NCBI GenBank assembly: GCA_905250025.1
Contig: CAJNOJ010000185.1
Span: forward strand, 124,001 to 188,000
Direction: 5' to 3'
DNA: 64,000 bases
From: Adineta ricciae
Taxonomy: Eukaryota; Rotifera; Eurotatoria; Adinetida; Adinetidae
Shown here piece by piece: positions 59,141 through 64,000 of this stretch. Position 1 is the first letter of the stretch; each line of letters opens with the position of its first letter. Position numbers and translations under genes: made by a program. Below the pieces are notes generated by a model. It was given only the letters and a program-made list of their open reading frames with translations. It did not search any database and was not told the origin of the DNA.

Positions 59141-60675
59141 TTAATCAATACATCCTTTAAAAAAAAAAGATCAATTTCAATATAAAATCAAAAGATAATT
59201 TTGATTTTTTACAAACCTATTGAACATATACGTGATTGATCATTTGAACAAGTACGTAATTCAATATCATCAATAGCAATATGAATTCCCATTTCTGCAT
59301 TAATATTTGAAATCATTGAAAGAGTAACAGCAGATTCTGTTGCATTAAATGAAATACCAAATTTCATCCATGTTACTTCTTTATTATTTGCCATATTACC
59401 AATATTAGCATAAACAAGATTTTTCTTTAATAAAATAGTTTCTACTTGAAAAATTAGATTTGCAAAAGAATTATTTTGTTGTATTGTTAAGTTATTCACA
59501 TTTGCTATATAAGCAGAAAATTCATAACATAAACCAATACAAAGATTAGTAACATTATATTTAAAAATTGTTGAATTTGTTTGATTAGTATTTATAATAT
59601 ACATGTATCCACCATTATCATATGGAGTATGATCCATTTGGAAAATAAACCAAGAAGAAAATGTGTTATTTAAAGAATTGATAAGAACATAATTGCCATT
59701 ATTTGGTTTTTGTGTGTAATTAAATGTAAAATCTGTGATAAAACCAAAGATATTTGTTGTTGTATTCAAAATTTGATCATAACCAGAACCAAATGTTATT
59801 AAAAATTTTGGTTGACAATAATTCATACAATTATTTGAACATTGATTTTTAGGTGCTAAAACAAAATCAATAACAAGGTTTTTCATATATTTATCTCAAG
59901 AAAATCAATTTTTATACCACAAATATTATTATTACAATTTCCACTTATACAATCTGTGTTATTTTGACATTTTTTATAATTACAACATTTTCTTTTTAAA
60001 GAACAAATACCTCCACAATCAACATCTGTTTCGTTTTCATCTTCATCCAAATCAATACAAGTAAAAGCTAAAATAAGAAAATAAATCTTTTTCTTTTTTA
60101 AATATTTTTCTTACGTAAACATATTCCATCAATACATAAATCACTTTGACAATCACTAGAAATGTTACATTTTTGACCATTATCACATTTATTTCCTTGA
60201 GAACATGTTCCTCCACAATCTATGTCAGTTTCTTGTCGATCTTTATCTTTGTCTTTACAATATGAAGCTAAAAAACAATTGATTTTTTCAAAAAAAAACC
60301 AAAACCAAAGATTATGAATTTGAAAGAAATATTTACGTAAACAAATTTTTGTTATATTATGACAAAAAGCACTTTTACAATCCGAATATTTGTCACATGT
60401 TGCACCAACTGAACATTTTCTTATTGTTGCACATTTTCCACCACAATCTTGATCTGTTTCTCCATCATTTTTTCTTCCATCATAACAAAAAGAATCTAAT
60501 TAAAATTTAAAAAAATCTAATCTTTAACTTTTTCTCAACTTTTACTTTTTGTTGATTTAAGAAAATGAAAGAATAGTGAATCTGGATTAAAATCACAATC
60601 TGGTTGTAATTGTAAACGACATCTCGCATATGTATATGGATAATTCATATAAGATATTGGAATAATATGACCTAA
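59141..60675 (-). CDS. Secreted adhesin-like protein: DVDCGG modules plus Bacteroidetes-like ectodomain (5' partial)
   Basis: The gene enters from the N gap at 60676. At least three cysteine modules, each on its own exon, share the pattern (N/R)(D/Q)xETD(I/V/Q)DCGG-x-C...C...DC-S-x2-C: for example NDGETDQDCGGKC, RQETDIDCGGTC and ENETDVDCGGIC. A long exon (59220-59872) follows with FGSGYDQILNTTTN, MDHTPYDNGGYMYIINTN, VTNLCIGLCYEFSAYIAN, WMKFGISFNATESAVTLSMIS and IHIAIDDIELRTC. That set of motifs (a DHTP-NGGYM block, L-C-YEFSA-IAN, and a closing LDDI-x-RxC) is one I associate with secreted surface proteins of Bacteroidetes. A tiny last exon (GCID) ends at 59141. N-glycosylation sites are frequent. 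Confidence 0.65.
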
Positions 60676-60769
60676 NNNNNNNNNNNNNNNNNNNNNNNNN
60701 NNNNNNNNNNNNNNNNNNNNNNNNNNNNNNNNNNNNNNNNNNNNNNNNNNNNNNNNNNNNNNNNNNNNN
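60676..60769. other. Sequence gap (94 N)
   Basis: A run of N interrupts the adhesin-like gene upstream of the exon ending GHIIPISYMNYPYTYAR. Its N-terminus, signal peptide and perhaps more modules are missing. Confidence 1.
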
Positions 60770-61804
60770 TTATTGAGATAACAGATTTGTTTTATTGTTG
60801 AAAATGATTTTCATAGGAAAACTTTCAATGACATGCGATATAATCAACTTTTTCTTCGAAAAAATTACAATGAATGTTTTATTCTCTTATTTGTTCTTCA
60901 ATTAACAAATCTTAATAGTTTTCTTCGTAAGATTTAGAAAAAAAATGAAAGAACAACATATTTGTAATTGTAATTGACATTTCCCATAACAATTTTAAAG
61001 ATTTTTATGGATAAATTGGATGTGATGATCAAAATCTTCTGATATTGATACAAATTGTAAAAGAAATTCTTGATTGTTGATACATTACTTTTTGTTTTTA
61101 TTATGAAAATTAATTTGAATTTATTAAATCTGATTCAATAAAAATCTATTTCACAATCTTATCATTCATTTGAGAATGTTTTATTCACGATGATACATGA
61201 TGAAATGAAAATATTTCAATAAAACCTTCTTGTACATAGACTTGATTATAGAATTTCTTTAAAAACAAAATGATTGCATTCGAAAACTACTCTACATTTA
61301 TTGTTTTACTTAAAATACCATGTGCGGCGAAGAATAATCGCGATTACGTCGATTATTATCTTTATGGAAAACTTTTCCTTATCGAAATTTACTACGAAAG
61401 GAATATCCAGAATTTCTATGGTTCTTCTCATGTTTTCTTTGTGTGATTTCTACCTATTATATTCGAAAACGCTTTTATCTTCATAATTCCATTTAAACAT
61501 CTCTTTAGATTTCCTAAAATGTATATTTTTATCCTTTTTATTGGATTCTTCATGACTTCTTTTAAGACGTTTCTCATTACCTTCTTTCTTTATTATTTGT
61601 GACACCTTCACTTTTTCTCATCGGATCGGATTGTTTATCATTATATTCATCATGTCAGTATCTTCACGTTTCTCACATGAATTCTCTTCTGTCATATTGT
61701 TGTGTTTTGTATTCATATCTTTATCTATAATCTTACATTTATACTTCTTATTATGATCGTTACTATTACTCTCACGAGATTTCTGATGACTAATTTCGCC
61801 TTGA
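60770..61804. other. AT-rich stretch without a gene
   Basis: Very AT-rich DNA. I find neither the missing 5' exons of the adhesin-like gene nor another gene. The plus frame at 61274-61486 has no support. Confidence 0.45.
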
Positions 61805-62163
61805 AATCACTGGACTCTTTCTGATTTAGAAGTACTCTGTAGAGTCTGCCTTTTAGCAATGGGGTCAATCAGGTGATGAGTTTTAGTATTAACAGCAAGC
61901 ATAATGTTGAAAGTTGAGCTTTTCTCAGAGTTAATATGTTTCTCAACAGCTTTGGTCGCTCCAAGAACATAATCAATATTTTTCCCTGTAGCACTAAAAG
62001 CTTTGTTAATAGATGTTTTAGTGGATGGATTGTAAGTTTCACTATGGTTATGACTATCTGATTCAATTTCAGTTGATGCAAGAGTGTCATTGTCTACTTC
62101 AATTAATAGATTAACTGGTGGATTGAGATCAGTTTCAGCACCTTTAATTTCATGAACGAATCA
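61805..62163 (-). pseudogene. Start-less open frame of about 115 codons
   Basis: One minus-strand frame is open from a TGA just above 62163 to the TGA at about 61815, with a coding-like, charged composition (HEIKGAETDLNPPVNLLIEV, NKAFSATGKNIDYVLGATKA, HLIDPIAKRQTLQSTSKSE) and no ATG near its start. The composition is less AT-rich than the flanks. It could be an internal exon of an unseen gene or a fragment of a mobile element. No family is recognised. Confidence 0.35.
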
Positions 62164-63346
62164 TCGATTATTACCATCGATTCGATCACTTATTGGAAAG
62201 AATAGACTTATTTTGATTGATATTTTTACAGCAGCAAAATGACAATATTCGAACCTAATCCAGAAAACGTTTATTTTTCAGTGAATTTTCTCTTTTGAAA
62301 ATATTTTCTTACAAGAAATAATGTTAAAAAGAAGAATAGTTTCATTGTGTAAAGAACAATTTCAAAAATTTCTCCTCTATTATATTCTATTTTAATTAAT
62401 AGAAAACAGATATTATTTAAAAGTACTATTGGATGTATCTAGTTATGCTAAGAGATGAAATAATTCAAATCAAATGTTGAATACAATAAGAAAAACATGT
62501 TTTTTTGTCGATATTTCTTCCTCTTTCTATTTCACTGTCAAATCAACAAGTTGTTCTTCATTAATCAAATTCAAATATACATCTTATATCTTTAAAAGTC
62601 AAAATTGTATTCTTCACTAGAATTCAATAACCAATGAAACACCAAGAAACAACTGATCAATGAAAAGTCTCTTGTTTTCATTTGCTAATAGAAAATCGAA
62701 CTTTTCTTTTAAATTAATTTTAATATCGAATCATGATTATAGCCATATGTTAAAGTCGATCTATCAAATTGAATTTGAATTTCATCTATGTTTTTGTGTT
62801 TATAGTAATGTTCAACAACCATACAGTAGAAATGTACATATAGAGAAATGAAATTTGTTTTAAATTGTATTTGAGTTTCTAGACGCAATAATATAATTTC
62901 AACTTCTTTCAAATAGAAGTTTAATTTCATTCATATCTTGAACTATTGAGATTTTATTCATTTTTACTCCAGAAAATTCGTAAATTCTCAGAAAACAGCT
63001 CAAGACTTTATCCAAATTCATAGTAAATAAAACAATCGACAACTATATCTTGATCTTACACATTCTCAAAGAGTAAAAAGTTTTAATTAAAAATTAAAAC
63101 AAAATCTTTAGTACTGAGGAAATATTTGACTTTGATAAATGCTTGAAGCACTGTTTATGATGATTCTGTCAAAAAAAGAGAAAATGAAATGATAAAAATA
63201 AAGACTAAGACAAAGATTACACTACATATTTTGACAAATCTCTTAATAAAAGATATTCTTACATAGTAGACGAACTAATTATAATATTAATACAATGTAT
63301 ATAAATGTTAGTTTTTAAATACCAAAATCATTAATAAAGAAACACA
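62164..63346. other. Intergenic, promoter side of the GPCR gene
   Basis: AT-rich; no supported gene. The last 100 bp before the GPCR start include TATA-like ATACAATGTATATAAATG (63290-63307). Confidence 0.4.
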
Positions 63347-64000
63347 ATGTCGGATATTTTAGGAGAAATTTCAGTAAAACTTGCTCAAATTCTTTTACCA
63401 ATGATAATATTTGTTGGTGTATCTGGAAATATTTTGAATATAATTATCTTAACTCGAGCAAATCTACGAAATCACGCCTGTTCAAAATATTTCTTAGCAC
63501 TTGCTTCAAATAATCTTCTTTATTCATTATTTATCATCCAATATTTCTTATCCAATGGATTTTCTATTGATGGTCAAACAATATCAAATATTTCCTGTAA
63601 AATTCTTCAATATATTGGTAGTGCATGTCCATTTCTTTCACCATATTTTATTGTCTTAGCTTCAATTGATCGATTTTTTGCCAGTTCATCAAATGTAAAT
63701 ATACGTTCAATTAGTAATGTAACAAATGCAACAAAATCAATAATATTTATTGTAATTTGTACATTATTATTTTTTATAAATACTCTTGTTTTAAATGAAT
63801 ATCGTGATGATGGATATGGATGTGCCATTCGTCCTGAAACTTTGTACAATCAAATATTTTATATTCTACAAATTATTCTATTTGCTGCTATTCCTCCTAT
63901 TCTAATGATATTCTTTGGTTTATTAACAATTTATAATACAACACAATTACAAGTGAACATTCAAGTAACTATTCGACATCGTCGAACAGAAGGTCAATTA
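63347..64000 (+). CDS. Rhodopsin-like GPCR, 3' partial
   Basis: Open from ATG at 63347 to the window end (218 codons, no intron). TM1 contains VGVSGNILNIIILTRANLR with the conserved GN. TM2 (YFLALASNNLLYSLF), a conserved extracellular Cys (ISCKILQ), TM3 ending LASIDRFFASS (DRF in place of DRY), TM4, an ECL2 Cys (YGCAIRP) and TM5 (FYILQIILFAAIPPILMIFFG) follow in order. It resembles the large bdelloid set of FMRFamide-receptor-like class A receptors. TM6, TM7 and the tail lie beyond the window. Ligand unknown. Confidence 0.88.
   Translation, partial: MSDILGEISVKLAQILLPMIIFVGVSGNILNIIILTRANLRNHACSKYFLALASNNLLYSLFIIQYFLSNGFSIDGQTISNISCKILQYIGSACPFLSPYFIVLASIDRFFASSSNVNIRSISNVTNATKSIIFIVICTLLFFINTLVLNEYRDDGYGCAIRPETLYNQIFYILQIILFAAIPPILMIFFGLLTIYNTTQLQVNIQVTIRHRRTEGQL

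Noticed and set aside
1..64000. CRISPR arrays, rRNA, insertion sequences or a spliced-leader RNA gene
   Set aside because: I saw no spaced direct repeats, no rRNA-like blocks, no bacterial transposase, and no copy of a rotifer spliced-leader sequence in the window.

Overview
The window reads as nuclear DNA of a bdelloid rotifer. The genes are AT-rich and split by very short GT-AG introns (about 45-60 nt). Several families are ones known to be expanded in bdelloids: an ADP-ribosyltransferase joined to kinesin-light-chain-like TPRs, an F-box/LRR-like family, and a rhodopsin-like GPCR. There is also a gene that animals normally lack, a complete eukaryotic assimilatory nitrate reductase. I cannot fix the genus from the sequence.

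Layout. 1-8.2 kb is gene-poor, less AT-rich and transposon-littered: two long-armed foldback elements (2.87-3.23 kb and 3.57-4.03 kb), a pair of inverted repeats about 5 kb apart, and a decayed coiled-coil gene. 8.2-10.9 kb holds a broken two-domain cupin gene, a frameshifted alpha-kinase and a short single-domain cupin. 11.7-12.1 kb has a small unknown gene. 12.7-16.2 kb is a VPS13/chorein-like gene that stops after the N-terminal part. 16.7-21.1 kb carries three secreted-protein genes (8-cysteine peptide, minimal matrixin, MORN protein). 21.5-28.4 kb is housekeeping: PRPF31 head-to-head with an oversized DXO/RAI1-type enzyme, then phosphomannomutase and an unknown gene. 29.2-31.6 kb is nitrate reductase; 32.5-34.9 kb is the ART-TPR gene. 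37.4-46.6 kb has a mucin-like/Ig secreted protein, a coiled-coil protein, an acidic protein cut by an assembly join, an F-box/LRR-like pseudogene, a RING-like gene and a second secreted Ig gene. 47.8-49.9 kb is an SLC35F-like transporter. 50.4-57.6 kb is a tight minus-strand cluster: SAYSD1, ADAT3, sulfotransferase, MIOS. 58.1-60.7 kb has a type II membrane protein and a large secreted adhesin-like gene that runs into an N gap; the window ends inside a GPCR.

Most notable signals. (1) The SAYSD1-ADAT3-sulfotransferase-MIOS cluster has intercistronic gaps of only 21, 90 and 37 nt, and each downstream start codon sits at or within about 12 nt of a polypyrimidine-AG splice acceptor. This is the expected layout of a spliced-leader trans-spliced operon. 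(2) The nitrate reductase is intact and intronless. (3) A 980-residue DXO-type enzyme keeps its catalytic motifs but has a long new N-terminus and an acidic insert inside the active-site region. (4) The adhesin-like gene joins DVDCGG cysteine modules to an ectodomain resembling ones in Bacteroidetes surface proteins. (5) Two of three single-N joins are flanked by false local duplications that damage gene models.
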